Part shown: piece by piece, positions 25,034 through 38,600 of the stretch
How the letters are laid out: each line of letters opens with the position of its first letter
Position numbering within the stretch: the stretch's first letter is position 1
NCBI RefSeq assembly: GCF_028389875.1
Contig: NC_084663.1
Coordinates: forward strand, 94,595,265 to 94,659,264
From: Rhea pennata
Lineage: Eukaryota > Chordata > Aves > Rheiformes > Rheidae
DNA: 64,000 nucleotides
Direction: 5' to 3'
The notes under the pieces: model-generated
What the model saw: the letters and a program-made list of their open reading frames with translations, nothing else
Told to the model about the DNA's origin: nothing
The model's database searches: none
Program-made: the position numbers and the translations under genes

Positions 25034-27093
25034 TCACACAGCCACACAGGTTAACCCACTACACAAGGAACTTCATGTAACTGAACCTTCCTCCACATGC
25101 GACAATGTATGAGCTATTTTTATTGTGTGCTTACCCATTTTTTTCTACTGATCTTAAGAAACTGAAACATCTCCCATAACTGACCTAACAAGACTATTAG
25201 AACATGCAGACAACTCTCAAATGATGCATCAACTATGATATAATTATTCAGATTACACTGAATAGCAACACAAAAACATAGGTTATCTTTCTTCAAAGAT
25301 GCATGCAGGAGGCTGGCAAGGGATCCTCTTGCCAGAAACACATATGGGATGGAAATAGATCAGTTGTAAATTTATCTTTGAATGCACCTGCAGAGCACCC
25401 TGTTCCCAGCATGTGTTAACAGTCAAATCACATTGCAGGGGGAAGAACACTGCTTGCTGACTACTCCTGAATTTCTTAAGTCTTTCCTTTGACAAAACTC
25501 GGCTTGTAGGGCCTAACAAAATCCGAGTTTCTTCCCTACATTATATGTCAGCCCCATACAGAAAATAACACAAGCATCTACCGTATGTTTCTGGGTTTCG
25601 AGCAAGGTCAGAATCAGCCAACCACTTTTTCCTATACAAGAGCAAGAGTTTCTACTCTCAGCGCAGTAAAGTCTAAAGAGTAAACACTATGCTAGAGACT
25701 TAAATACAGAAGACTTCCTTGATCTGTAAGGAAATCATACTCTGCCTACCTGTATCCTCCACCCTCCCAAATAACTTTCAAGTAAAGTTTGGCTGAGGAA
25801 AACTTGCCAACATGTCAAGGATATTATGGTTATTATGAATTGTATGAGATTAGGAGAGTATCCAGGACAAACGCCCTTCCCCCCTGGCCTCCTGCCTCTG
25901 TCTCCCACTGAAGGGAAGACTTCAGAAACAGCTCAGTTAAAACATTATGAATCTGCACAGGGATTGACAAGATGCCTGCAGCCATTGTGAATGTTCCAGC
26001 TGAGGAAAAAGGCTCTGATCAGCACTTAAATCTCCTAGACATGGGATAATCCAAGCACGAGATGCACAGCCAAAGGGAACAAGCATTCATAAGCTTATCA
26101 GATCAAAAAATTACTTGGTTTTCCTGGTACTGTGGGATTAGTAGCACAAACATCAGGCAAACATTCGACCTGAAACAAAAGTGAAGAAAATAGAGTGAAG
26201 ACAGTTACAAATACCTGCCTCAGGCTGCCTCTTTGTAGCCTGGTTGTTTAAGAGCCACCGTTCCCTTTTTACAAAAGAAATCAAGCTTACGATCCAAAAC
26301 AAGGGCAACTCAATGAACTCCGGTACCCTCCTGAAACTTTAAATTATATCTGCTTTGTAGGAAGGAAATTGTTTCCCCCCAGAACTCAGCACTGTTGAAT
26401 CAAAATCATTACCGGAAATAATTGATCTTGCCGAACAGCTGAGAACACTTAACATATTTGTATTTCATTTCTTTCTGTGCTACAATCAGTATCATCTACT
26501 AGGTTGATATGAGAATTCCTGACAAAACAGGTACATTTTTGGGCAAATCCTAAACCTAAAAATTGACCTTCCTTACTTATGCTGTGTAAGACACTCCATT
26601 TCAATCAAAACCCTGAAAAAGCCAAAAATGATGAAAATGCTCAATAGACTTGTGCTCTCTCTTCTAATTTTCCTACCTCACTTTGAAAAGCAACCCTTGA
26701 CCTCTTTAGTTAAGATCTGGCTTTCTACTGGTTGCCTGAGGAGAAGTTATGAACTTAGAAATCTGAACAAATTCCCCAAGCTGCTCCCTCAATAACAGCT
26801 TAAAGGTCTTTGGCACAATTACAGCTTACACATCTGTTAAGCAATCATTATATGTAGTTTATCAGTAACAAAAATAGGCAGAGATAAAATCTTATCTTTA
26901 GCTTTACTTCTTAGCTCATCAACTTGGTACAGGATCAATGGCTTTTTTTATGATTAACTGCAAAGCCAGAAATGACAGTGTGTGAAGAAAACTTGTCCAA
27001 AGATTTTCTGTGATCATCGCTTTGGATCTTACATGAGACTTGGCAACAGTGAGCCTAAAACATGGAAATATGACTGTAAAGTCATAGGATTCT

Positions 27094-27106
27094 CCCCCCC
27101 CCCCCC
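27094..27106. repeat. Poly-C tract (13 C)
   Basis: Uninterrupted C run followed by ttt. Confidence 0.9.
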
Positions 27107-27229
27107 TTTCTTTACAGGACTCAGCAAACAAAAACCTGAGCTTTATTTTGCTCCGTTAAAATAGAAATGTCTGACAACAAAATTACTTGCAAACACTGCA
27201 GATTTTTGTCAGTCCTGGATTCTGATGGG

Positions 27230-27438
27230 AGATCTTTACTTCTTTACTGTGAAGGTGACTGAGCACTGGAACAGGTTGCCCAGAGAGATTGTGAAGTCTC
27301 CTCCCTTAGAGATATTCAAAAGCCATCTGAACATGGTCCTGGGCAACATGCTCTAGATAACTATACTTGAGCAGGGGGGTTGGACAAAATGATCTCCAGA
27401 GGTCCCTTTCAACCTCAACCATTCTCTGATTCTGTGAT
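27230..27438 (+). repeat. CR1 LINE 3' fragment
   Basis: Contains the CR1 3' UTR landmarks actgtgaaggtgactgagca, ggttgcccagagagattgtg and ttgagcaggggggttggaca, and ends in the octamers attctctg attctgtg. About 210 bp, non-coding. Confidence 0.93.
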
Positions 27439-30400
27439 CTCCAGCACTGGCTTCTTATTCATCAAAAGATAATGTTATGCAACACCTTAGATGCAGAAAC
27501 CTATCTGCTAGATAGGCCTTCTAATTCTTGTAATGTTTAGCTAATTACTCACTGATTATCCTTTTATTATTTTTACTTTAAGTGATATTAATTTAAAGTA
27601 ACAATGCTCCAAAATAACACGTAGCGTAAAACCATAGCAAAACTTGAAGCAAAGCCCCTCTTTGACCAGACTAATAGTACTTCAAAAGATGTTTATGATC
27701 TAAATACTGTTTGTAAACAGAATTCCGAGGATCTGAACTAAGAACAGCAAAAAGTAGTAAGTTAATAAACATATTCATGTCACCACTTGATTTCCCCACA
27801 GGTTGATCTTTTTATGACTGTATGTCATTTCTTTAGCCTCCAAAATAGACAAACTGCATACTGCTAATTGATGTGCCACTACCTTGGTGCTCTTTACACT
27901 CCTTCAGCTTTTCTACATTTGCATAATTTAATTCTTCATGCAACTCAGACCATATAGAGATCAGTTGCACATCAAGGGATAAGGACATTCTGACAGCATA
28001 CACTGGTTTCAGTGTAACACCTGGGACAGATCTCAAACTCATTTTGGATGACCCACGTTAATCCTTTGCAAAAACACAGGCTGACAAAAGCCTGCCCAAC
28101 CAGGAACTGTAACCAAATTACACTACTTGGAAATACATTCTGCTGCTCAACCAAGATGAAGCATTGCTAGTGCACTTCCTTGGAGTCAAATGTTAAATCA
28201 CTGCTTCAACTGAGCGTTAGGGGACACAGTGCTGGTGTCTTCTGCAGCCATGACAGATTTCTTGGCACACTCACCGAGGGGACGGTTGTTATTAACTGCA
28301 GATGTTATTATTACCCTGAGCAGTTGAGAAGTCTCTCTCTGCACTGTCAAATAACTGCTACATTTTACCTTACAAGCAGGGACAGCAGTTCAGTACACGT
28401 TCCCCAAATCGGAACTCATTATAACAACTGGGGCTATGAACAGAGTTAGATACTCCATTTTCACCACTGTGTTCTTGTTGATGCACATTTCCCCTTACAG
28501 TGGTAAGGTACATCATCACTACTAGTATAGTCTGTAGAAAGCCCAGGGATTCATGTAAATTATTTGAGAAACTTCAAGAACTTTTAATTTAATCTTAAAC
28601 CTTGAATCCACCAATAACACAATGGGTTAACAGAGCTGTTAATGGAACAGTTTCTTCTTACACACAGGAGTCATTAGGTGAAAAAGGCAAATAACTTCGG
28701 ACAGCTGGGTCTGACAGTGGAAAACTTCATTTTTCACATTTCTTTTAAATTATTCCAATTTGAAGGGGATAATTTTAGCTATAAAAGGCATCACTTTAGG
28801 CACTTTCCTGCAAAGATACAATGGCTACAACTGAGCAGGAGTATAACACACAATAGCCATATTTCATCTTGATCAGGTACGTGCTGTAGGTTTGTCACAA
28901 TGTATGTTTGTCAATATAGTACATACTATCCAGAAGCTAGACAAACATTTTGATAAGAGCTAGCCATAATACAGGCTTTCCAGGGTATGGGTAATTTTGA
29001 CTTCTTTAAATAGAATTTTAATCAGGATCTAACCATCTCAAAATTTCTCATGAGCTACCAATTCTGAAAGGAAAGAGATAACCTCTGAAACACTGAGCAA
29101 GCTGTTTCTAAAATGAAACATACTTCCTCCAGACCCTGCAGCTGCTGAAGGAGACAGACATTCATGCTAACTTCGTGGCTGCTGAAGTTTAATTTAGAAG
29201 CCCAACTACCTACCATGCCCAGACTCCATGACTCCCCCAGATACCTTGGTTACCTACCAGACTGCCTATGAGCTTTCCTCCCTTTTGAGGAAAGAAGTTA
29301 AATGTTACTGATAAACTCCCTGTATATCCAAAGCCTGAGGCAAGAGTTCCAAAAACCAACACACCAGGCCTTCCCCATCTCTCCCAGGGCCAGGAGTTCA
29401 AAGTGCCTGAGCACAGCTCCTGCTATTTCTTGCAGAAAACCTTCGGAGCAATATAGATTAGGAACAGCTGCTCACTGCAGTTTTAGCATTTGGAGGGACT
29501 GAAGAGGCATAAGGAGCAACACTTTTAACACTCTGAAAAGATAAAGCTCACTGAAAAGTGAGAGTTTCACATACGAGACATGGTGGCTTGATCCAGCATG
29601 AATGCTTGTACTTTGTTCACAATTTATTTGCCACCAGCAACTTTCCCTGCTTCTTGGGCTCAGTGGCAACTCTCCAAGAACCACCAGTTTCACAATCCAC
29701 CTTTCACCACTGTTTGAACATTTTTTCCATGGCTTAGCCATCTCATAGCTTCTTGTAACTTTTTGTTTTTCCAAAAGTTTGTTGCATCTTAGCTCTTCCT
29801 TGTCCAATAGGACTAAAATACCTGTATTCTAGCCCCATCTAGCCATCTAGGTCTCCTCCACCATGCTCCTTTTGTCTGTACAGCCTCTGCTCTCCATGCA
29901 GCAGCATTCACTTTTCACAGAGAGAAATACATACACATGTACTGTCAAAAAAAGGGGGAAGTAGGCTGTATTATATAAGCGTAACACATTTGTATAGCTT
30001 CTTTCACCTAGCAGCAGTGGAGAAAAAGCTACCTGAAATCCCCTTCTGTAGATCTTGTCATGATAGATCACTAGAGGTTGTAGAGACTCCATCAACTATG
30101 TCTAATAGAAGCCACAAAAAGAAAAGGATATTTGACATCTTTAGCTTTCTGGTGATTTCCACCTGGTGTGCAATCCACAAGGCAATTACCATTTGATATC
30201 ATTTAAATACTGCCTCTAACCTCCATCTGACCAGAGTCAGCACAGTTGTCCTTTTGTCCTCCTAGATGGCTGTATGGGGGAAGGGGAGAAAACTTTCCTC
30301 ACATACCTATGAATGTAAAGAAAAGCCAAGCAAATCCCACTCTTCCTCTGCCTGGATTCCCACAGCCTGGGGAGAAAGCAGGCCACGGAACAAACAAAAC

Positions 30401-30598
30401 TGCTCAACAATCCCTCCTTTGCAGACAACAAGCCACCAAAGCAAAGGCAGCTGCCCACAGCACGCCCAGCTCACACCAAAGTTGTTCTTGGAATTGTAGG
30501 GGGAAAAAAAGCATTTAAAGAGAATTGAGATAAAACACCTCCATTCAAAAGCTACCGTCTCTAATTCAGGGAGCCTCCACTTTCCACTGACAATATAG

Positions 30599-30601
<3 letters not shown>

Positions 30602-30631
<30 letters not shown>
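30602..30631. repeat. Poly-A tract (30 A)
   Basis: Uninterrupted A run; no retrocopy recognised. Confidence 0.9.
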
Positions 30632-30634
<3 letters not shown>

Positions 30635-32680
30635 TGCTCCTCGAAGTCACATAGGCTTTCTAGATCACATTTCAGGATACAGTGTCATCATATTGCATCT
30701 CAGCCAAATTTCCTTGCCTCCAGATCCAAGGCCAGATAAAGTATTTTGCCTCTTGCACCGTTTTTCCTCCTCACTTTTTTTCTTGAGTCAGTTCTGTGAT
30801 TCTCACCATACTGCCCCCAACTAAGGAAGATGACACCTTCTTATCACTTGACACAGAACTGCATTACCCTACTGTAGATCTAAACTTAAAGTCAAATTGA
30901 TGTGCAATCTCTCTTTGCATTATCAAAGCTCTCCCTTTCCTGACCTGCTATCCTCAACTTTCCACTGGTATTGGTCTGGTTTCTCAGAGGAAGGAAATGA
31001 ACTTTACATTGTAATGCCTCAGTGCATTAAAATGTGCGGCACTGTATCCACATACTATTACTAATAAAATCCTGCAACACAGCTGTTTATATAAAATAGA
31101 TGCAGCATGTAATCATTTTTTTCCAGATCCTATAGGTCTATGATCATTCTAATCTGTTTCAGTCTAATCACTCATCCTTTTATTTTTGGATCAAATGACT
31201 TAAGCAAATGTCTATGTTTAGAACAGAAAAACTAACTGAAGCAGATAATTTTAAGTATCTGCATGAAACTGAAAAGCCTGAAAATGTTTTGGCAAAATAT
31301 TGTAACTGAATGGTATTGAAATACCCTGTAATTCCTGCTTCAGTTTTATGTATCTATATATAGAGACATATATATCCCATTAATGAAATTCAATCCTAAA
31401 GGAAGCTAAGAACCAGAAGAAGTAGTACAACAATTTTTGACATTAAAATACAGTTCACTTTTATGCTGCCCTGTAATTTGGAAAGAAGATTTAAACTGAG
31501 TATAATGTTTTTATAACAGTAGGATCTTTTCACCTCTAGATATTTTTGCCACTGTTAAAACTGAACTACAGAATTTCAGAAGATGAACTGCTCCCATATG
31601 TAACTGTCATCCTCAAAATTACAAATACACACATTAAAACATATCAATTAAAAAAAGCACAGAAACTTATATTCCATTTATAGCTCATCTGTTTTAGTAT
31701 AAATTTACCTCATATGAATTTAGATTATACCTACTGATGCGAGTCCTTTGTCCAGTCTTTGAATTATTTAATACACTCCCCCCCCCCCAAAAAAAAAAAT
31801 CTACAATGACTAATGCCCTCCTTTATTAATCTGCTTTAGAAAAAGCTAGGGAAAAGAAAAAGCACATTCCATACTATTTCTATGATACTAAATTGGGTCT
31901 GTCAAACTTAAAGCCCACTTCCAGAGTGCATCTTTCTTGGTTTGAATGTGTAAGAAATAGGCATAGTTCCATCAACTCACAAGGGGCTGAACACATGGCA
32001 GTGATGCAAGATAAGGTTTTAAATAGCAGTTGCAAATGCAGCATTTTCATTTGCAAGCAAAATATTTTTTTTGAGTATTATTTTCTGGAATGATAGCATC
32101 TGTGGGAAAAAGCATTCAAATACAAACTATTTAATAATACCAATATGCCAAAATATTATAAATAATGGCAGTAAGTCTTTTATGGCTTAGTGATGGAGCA
32201 CTCACAATGATGCCATTGACTTTTACTTACCAGGTACTGCTCTTATTTTCATTTAGCAGTGTTAAACCAGGACATCTTTGTACTGAATCAACAAGCCTAT
32301 ATAAGTTGTTATTTCATAAAAAAAATCCACTTACTATTGCTAGAAATATGCTTTATAGGTAAACTGATTGAAATTCAATTTTGAAAAATTTTACCAAGGT
32401 ACTGTTTTTTCCCTTTAATCAAGACACACAGTCCTAATTCTTAAAAGCAAATGTGCAAGGTAAAAGCAGATCTCTATCAAAGGCACAGCGTGGTCATGAT
32501 GCTCCAGGCATTTTGGCAGTAATTTTTATCTCAGAGAGCAACATCTCTGGTTCCTGCACACTCTGCTCTCCAAATCTGTATGTTTTCCCTGATCAGATTT
32601 GACTTAATGATCTCCTGATAGCCAGAGTAGGTTGATTCAAAAGCATACCATATTTTTGGCTGGAATCATGCTTCTTGCTG

Positions 32681-32691
32681 ATACATACATA

Positions 32692-32734
<43 letters not shown>
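32681..32734. repeat. (TG)n/(TA)n microsatellite
   Basis: A short ATAC/TG lead-in is followed by a pure AT dinucleotide run of about 34 bases. Likely polymorphic. Confidence 0.9.
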
Positions 32735-32737
<3 letters not shown>

Positions 32738-35462
32738 CCTTATAATGCAAGGGGATAATTGAAGTATCCTCCAATGTGAGTGCTGAGAAATACATTTATA
32801 AAATTATCCTAAAGAGGGTACCTTCTTTCGAGTTGTTGGATAAGGAGCACACCAACAGGCTAGCTGCAGCACTGAGACAAAAGGCAGTGCAGAAAAGTTG
32901 TTAAAACCTTATTTTCCATGCTTTTGAACAAGACATGTTCTTTCCAAATACATCTACTGCAAATATTTTATCAAAACTGGTGTTCCTATTGTTGCAGATT
33001 AGGCAGCATAATCCAAAACGATGAGAAAGCTGCAGCTGAGCTGTTCAGAGTTAACAACAGTAACCTCCCAAGTTCCAGTAGCAGCTTCCACAGAGACTAT
33101 TCAGAGGGTACAAGCAGGATGGAAGATGTGATTAAAGCTGAAGTAAGATGAAAATGGGCTTTTAGTTTTATAAGCCAAGGCTCAGACAACTTCTGGAATA
33201 ACAACCAGAGGAAGATTTGTTCTAAGATATATTTTCCCCCTTGTAGGTTTGAAGACTTCATAAACTTCAAGAGAAAAGTCAGGGTTCTTGCACAAACCTC
33301 TGGGAGATAACGGATATATTTTAAGAGTTGCTTGCAAGGCTGAGTGTGTTTTCTAAATACATTTTCTGTTAGACACTGACTCACTGAAATACATACCTCA
33401 TTAGTTAGCCTCCTTTTACCTAACTTTTTTAGCAGATACTTCATGAAGAAATTAAACCAATGACAAACGTACTGTGACTTAAACACCCAGATGATACATA
33501 AGTTCCTGAAAGTCAGTTTCTCAGAGGATTTAAAAAAAAAAGAAAAAAAGAAAAAAAAGTCATCCTGTTCTCTTTCTGGAGCCAGAAATCCTGAGTTCAG
33601 CTTTGGCAGCAAGGTTTGGCAAGGCTCTCCAGAGGTCTGCATGGGATTAAATTTTCCAAAGCACTTAAAAGTTTTAGGAGCATGCCTCATTGTCAGAAGT
33701 GATTTAGACTAATCAGCTTAAGCATCACTAAATGTGCTGCTTCCTGTTCTGTCTTGCCAAATCCACTGAGGGGCAGGGTTCTCACGTAGCCCCTTAAAAA
33801 TTTAGATGCGATGATTGGAAATACTGGAACCCCAATTCTCCAGCTTTCTGATGGAGATGACTGGCCCCAACCAGGAAAAGCAGAATGTGACATATGCCTT
33901 AGCCCAGCAGATCAGCATAAAACAACTGACAAAGTGAGTTTGTACTAACAGCCAGGCTATGAACTTGAGTGGCACCCTTTCTGCTCTTGATGGCACTCCT
34001 TTTGCAGTTTGTGGCACAGTTCTGAAGCAGACATTAAAGGAAATAGTATCTTATATTCCTGTAAGCAAATTCACCAGAAGCCATTTGCCAAAGGTGATAA
34101 ACTCCTAAGTGACTGAGAAACTTTTAAAAGCAGATTTGGATGGTCCTGACATTGTCACTCAATCTCCCTAGGCTTCATTTCTTTCCCTTGCTCTAAGGGG
34201 CTGATGCTTATTTTAGAGGGTATTAGGCAACTTAATTAACATCAGTGGTTTCTTTCTTGTTTTAGTATTTTGGTATGTTTTAAGGCATGGAAAATACTAA
34301 TCAAAGAAATGAAACATTTCATTTGTACTTTTGCAATTTTGAAAAATTATATTAAAAATCACATGTACCATGGTATATTTGATCTAGATCCTTCAGCACT
34401 ATTCCTGTATTTCATGAGAGATTGGAAATAGCTTCTAAATGTTTAAAATTTTGGATTTAACAGTATAATAAACATGAAAGTGATAACAGTCTGTTCACCA
34501 GCTACAGTATTATTTTTTAAAAATGGATTTGATGGATTTTCTGATGCTTTATATTTTCTATTGACAATGAGTCAAGTGAGGCTTGAAAGGAGAGCAGATG
34601 CTTTATGTCACTTAAGAGTTCATGTGAACTTTTGTGTAGATAGGTGGGGTTGAAAGGAGAGGGACTGTGACCTTATAGTTATATAAACTAGATAGTTCTG
34701 CTAAAATGTATACCATTGAAGTAGTTAGTGACCTAAAATTTAAGCTTTCTATTAAAATGTAATTTTAGTGTCAGTCAGTGTTCTGGTGCTCTCAAACTCA
34801 GCAAGTAAGTCTCAGAACCTACATAAAATCAACACAGAGAGTTTAAACACACTCCAATACCTAAAAAAGTCCTGTATTAAATTATAAATCAAATATCAAA
34901 GTATGATGAATATGCCTTACCAACATGCGAATAAGAAAGTCGTTTTGTCAAGATAGCAGATCTTTATACAAAACCTGCTCCAAGCCATTCAGCCCATGCA
35001 CATGTACAGACATCAGCAGTAAATTCTACCCACTCAAGTCTTTCTTTTGGATCAAGACTTCACTTTTTACCAGTCCAAAAATCCTATTTAAGTCAACAGA
35101 AACATTGAATTAAGGGCAAAGTAGGAAATGAATAAGGATCTTGACTTCTGTCCAAACTTTAGTACCATATAATTTCTTCACCCTGGCAATTCCAAATCAC
35201 TAAGCTATCTGTTGTTTCAAGCTCATCTGATTAAAAGTTTCCTGGGAAACATACATTTAGGAGCACACATATGTTAATAAGAACATAGCTCTAGACAACT
35301 GTTCACTTGAGGTGGCACATGAGCACGCCCCTTAATTCACTTATGTTCACCACATCCATTTGTGAAGCAGATCCAGACCACAGGGGAAAGAAACGAAGTC
35401 TGTGCTGCCTCTTCTTTGTTCACAGCACACCTTTGGTTTTGTTCAGAAAGCCAGGGATCTTC

Positions 35463-35650
35463 TTATTTCTGGAAGTATGTTTTCTTTTTTCTGAGCTTTA
35501 AGTGGATGGCAGTTATAACAAAACCCATCAGGGTTGCTGCTGTGCCACAAACCGTGTAGGCAATTCCCAAGAATGGGTTACTTCCTCCACTCCATACCAC
35601 AGTTGAAAGAATCACATACTTCTTCCCCTTAAATTTGCTAACAGGGAAAT
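35463..35650 (-). CDS. TMEM30C: TMEM30C exon 7: second transmembrane segment and stop
   Basis: Encodes [19 protein letters not shown], then [12 protein letters not shown], a hydrophobic helix and a basic cytosolic tail ending KKKTYFQK before TAA. The first two bases complete the Asn codon split by the preceding intron. Confidence 0.95.
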
Positions 35651-38600
35651 CTGATAGAAGGATGTTAAAGTTTCACTAACAAAGTATATATTATTTGCAG
35701 CAAGAAAAGATGCAGTGGTAAGTGCTCAAAATCCTTTCCAAGGCATAAAGGAGCAAGAGATCTGCATTTGCTGCAAAATTCCTTTAACTGATCTGTGACC
35801 GCTTTGCCATTCTTAGTCAAAAAAGTCCTGCAGCAGCTGGTGGAAAGAAATGCAGATATTTTACATACAGCCTCATTGTGATTCTGGAAATACTGGGGTT
35901 CTTTCAGATTCATATAATATGCAACTGCTACTGCACTAATTTGATATGTTTTGTAATCTTTTCAAGCAGTAAACAAAACTCATTGGAAAATGAGCCTTTT
36001 GAGAACTTTATAAACAATGCTCATCTTTCTCTCATATCCCGTCTATCCAGAATGTTTTTACCTCTCCACGTGGAAACCTTCAGAATATGGCTATGCTGCA
36101 ACATATTGACACCATAGCTATATTGGCCAAGAGCAAGCATAAATTTATCGTCATCTTGGCATAACTCCTGTTGACCAAACAACTACTTTAGTCAGCAATG
36201 CTCACGCTGTTCAGCATGAGAGTGCAGTTTCAGCAAGAGAAAAATTCCCGTCAGCACATGGCTCAAGTCCGCCAGAGGGCTCTGCTGACACAGACATCCC
36301 ACACAGCTCAGTGGCAGACACTCCTCTGCCCCTCTTGCTCCACAGTATGGGTGTGGACATTTGTGATTAGCCAGTATTAAACATTTTGGCTAAAACAACA
36401 TCTTCAACCATCTCTTCAATTTCCCACCTTTTTTTGTAAAAACTGGTACTGCCATGTTCTGCTTCTGGCCAAAGGTAAGAACCTCAGAAGCCATGTGCTG
36501 CCATTTGAGCAATATGTCTTAACATCTGCACAGGCTAAAGGGAATCCACTTGTATTGTCTTGTTACTGTCAAAACTAGTCTTTTTCATGGTGATTTAGTC
36601 TGGGATATTTTGCTTGCTGTGGGATTTTTTGCCATTTTATTATACAAACCCACTTCCACCTAATGTGTAACCATCTAATAGTTAAGGAGCATCTTGGACA
36701 ATATGAAAGGATACTATAGGAAATATGAAAAGTGTAATTCCCGGCTGGGAGGCCATCAGCAAACTGCTTTGTGCGGCTGATACGACGGTAAAGATTTCTG
36801 AATGTAGGAAAGGCTGACACTCGCATCCAGATAATGAAATCATCGTTCACGTAACCGTTGTTCCTTTCATCTTCCTCGTCTAACAAATATACTGGTTTCT
36901 GCCAATAAGGAGGTCTTGCTGTCCCTGGTAAGGAAGAAAACAAGCAGGAAAGACATACTGTCAGTAAAAAGAGTTATTGATTCTTAATTCCTTGGCGCCT
37001 ACTGATATCCAATGCAGAATATGAAAGTTGGCACAAGATGCTGTCCACTATTGAAAAATCACATATGCTACAGAACAATACATAGCTAAAGATCTCCATT
37101 TGCTTCCAACACAAATGAACTTAGTTTAGCAATACCTGATGGGTCAGTACACATTAGAAACTTCTAGCCCAGAAAAAAGAGCGACTTGCACAAATAAAAG
37201 TACTGTTCGTTCTAGCTCTTCAGCAAGGAACATACTCTCTATAGGGAGGAGTTTAGCTTCAGTTTCTATACATCAATTCACTCCTGTACAACCAAAAAGG
37301 CACCCAAAGATCATTAAATAAATACTGCATATTACCTTTTTGCAGTCAAAAAGCACATCCTATAATACTTAGAACATGCTTTATGAGCTACTTAGATAAT
37401 TAACAATCTGAGGCAGGAAGAAGTTTCTTTCATATGGCATCTAGCATAGCAATGCCCTAATCCAGAATAGAGTTTTTAGCTCTACTTCAATACAGATTAA
37501 CCCCAACACAAAAATAGCCCTAGCAAATGACTGTTTGAAAGAACTACTGAAGATGTCAGTCTTGCTTGTCTCACAACTGCCTAAGAACCTGCAAAAGCAA
37601 GAAGGAAAGAACTGATATCCAATTCTCCTTCATAGTTGTTTTCAACAGAAAAACTAAAGACGGATTACATCCTTACCTTCTCTGGACAGATTATACTGTC
37701 ATAAGAAATCATACAGCAGGGTATTGATAAAGGCTAACTCCAGCCTTTTGAAACCACTCTCAGTTTCTATGGCCAGTGGAAAGATACTTTTGCTGAATCT
37801 GGCTTATACTGTCAGACACCCTCAAAGGCAGCTTCTTCTAGCAAGTGTTTCTCCCAGGAGTGGTTTCCATCTCCACATGGGAGACCTCCATACATTGGGA
37901 TTGGGGAGGAGAAGCCATAGAGAAATAAGGAATGCCAGTAGAACCATACTTACCTGCAAATGCAGAAGAAAGACTGGGTGACTTTGGATTGCGAAATTTC
38001 ACGTTTTTATCTGTCCACCAACTGTTTCCAGTTTTCAGCAGTGGGACTTGAGTAACAGATGAGTTAAAATTGTAAAAAAGAGTAATAGTATCTGCAGGGA
38101 ATATCAGACGCAATACATATGAGTAAAAGACAGATGTTTACAATCATTCTAATGGCAAACATAACTAATGAAAACTGACACACTGAAGCATCTTTCAGGT
38201 GAACAGAAAAGATATCTTGTATACTCCACAGGAAGAAGAATTAACCTTCCTGAGCCTTAGAACTTTTACATTTTTATAGACAGAACATATTCTTACCAAT
38301 AAATTCTATTGAATCCTTGTGTAGAAATATGTACTGCATCTTTTGTCCCTCAACTCCTCTGTGACTAACTTCTTTGCAATTTACTTTTGATGCTAAAGGG
38401 GGAATGATAGTTACCAGAGTTACTCTGCTACTTAGCTTTTCCTAGCTCTTGTTTGACAGTTGTCCTGAACTGGCTGTTTTGCTATACAACAAGTGTTTTG
38501 AGGCAGTAAAGAGATGAAAGCACAATTAAGGGAATTTACAACCTTAGGAGAAAATTTTGCTTTAGTTTTATGCTGATGAGGTCTTGTCTACCCGCTTGGC

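Larger units (their letters stand above)
24641..35462. other. Largely empty stretch between CpG island and TMEM30C
   Basis: No gene was recognised on either strand. It holds one CR1 fragment, A, C and TA simple repeats, a set of weak exon-like segments on the minus strand (25.1-26.4 kb) and one plus-strand exon-like segment (32999-33143). The right end should contain the TMEM30C 3' UTR. Confidence 0.6.

Noticed and set aside
33097-33690. 197-codon open frame on the minus strand
   Set aside because: It runs through a low-complexity (Phe/Lys homopolymer) segment, has no recognisable domain and overlaps a better-bounded plus-strand candidate. Probably chance in AT-rich sequence.
15391-35462. 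COL8A1 or ST3GAL6, expected from the human neighbourhood
   Set aside because: No Gly-X-Y collagen repeats, C1q-like block or sialyltransferase motifs were found on either strand.
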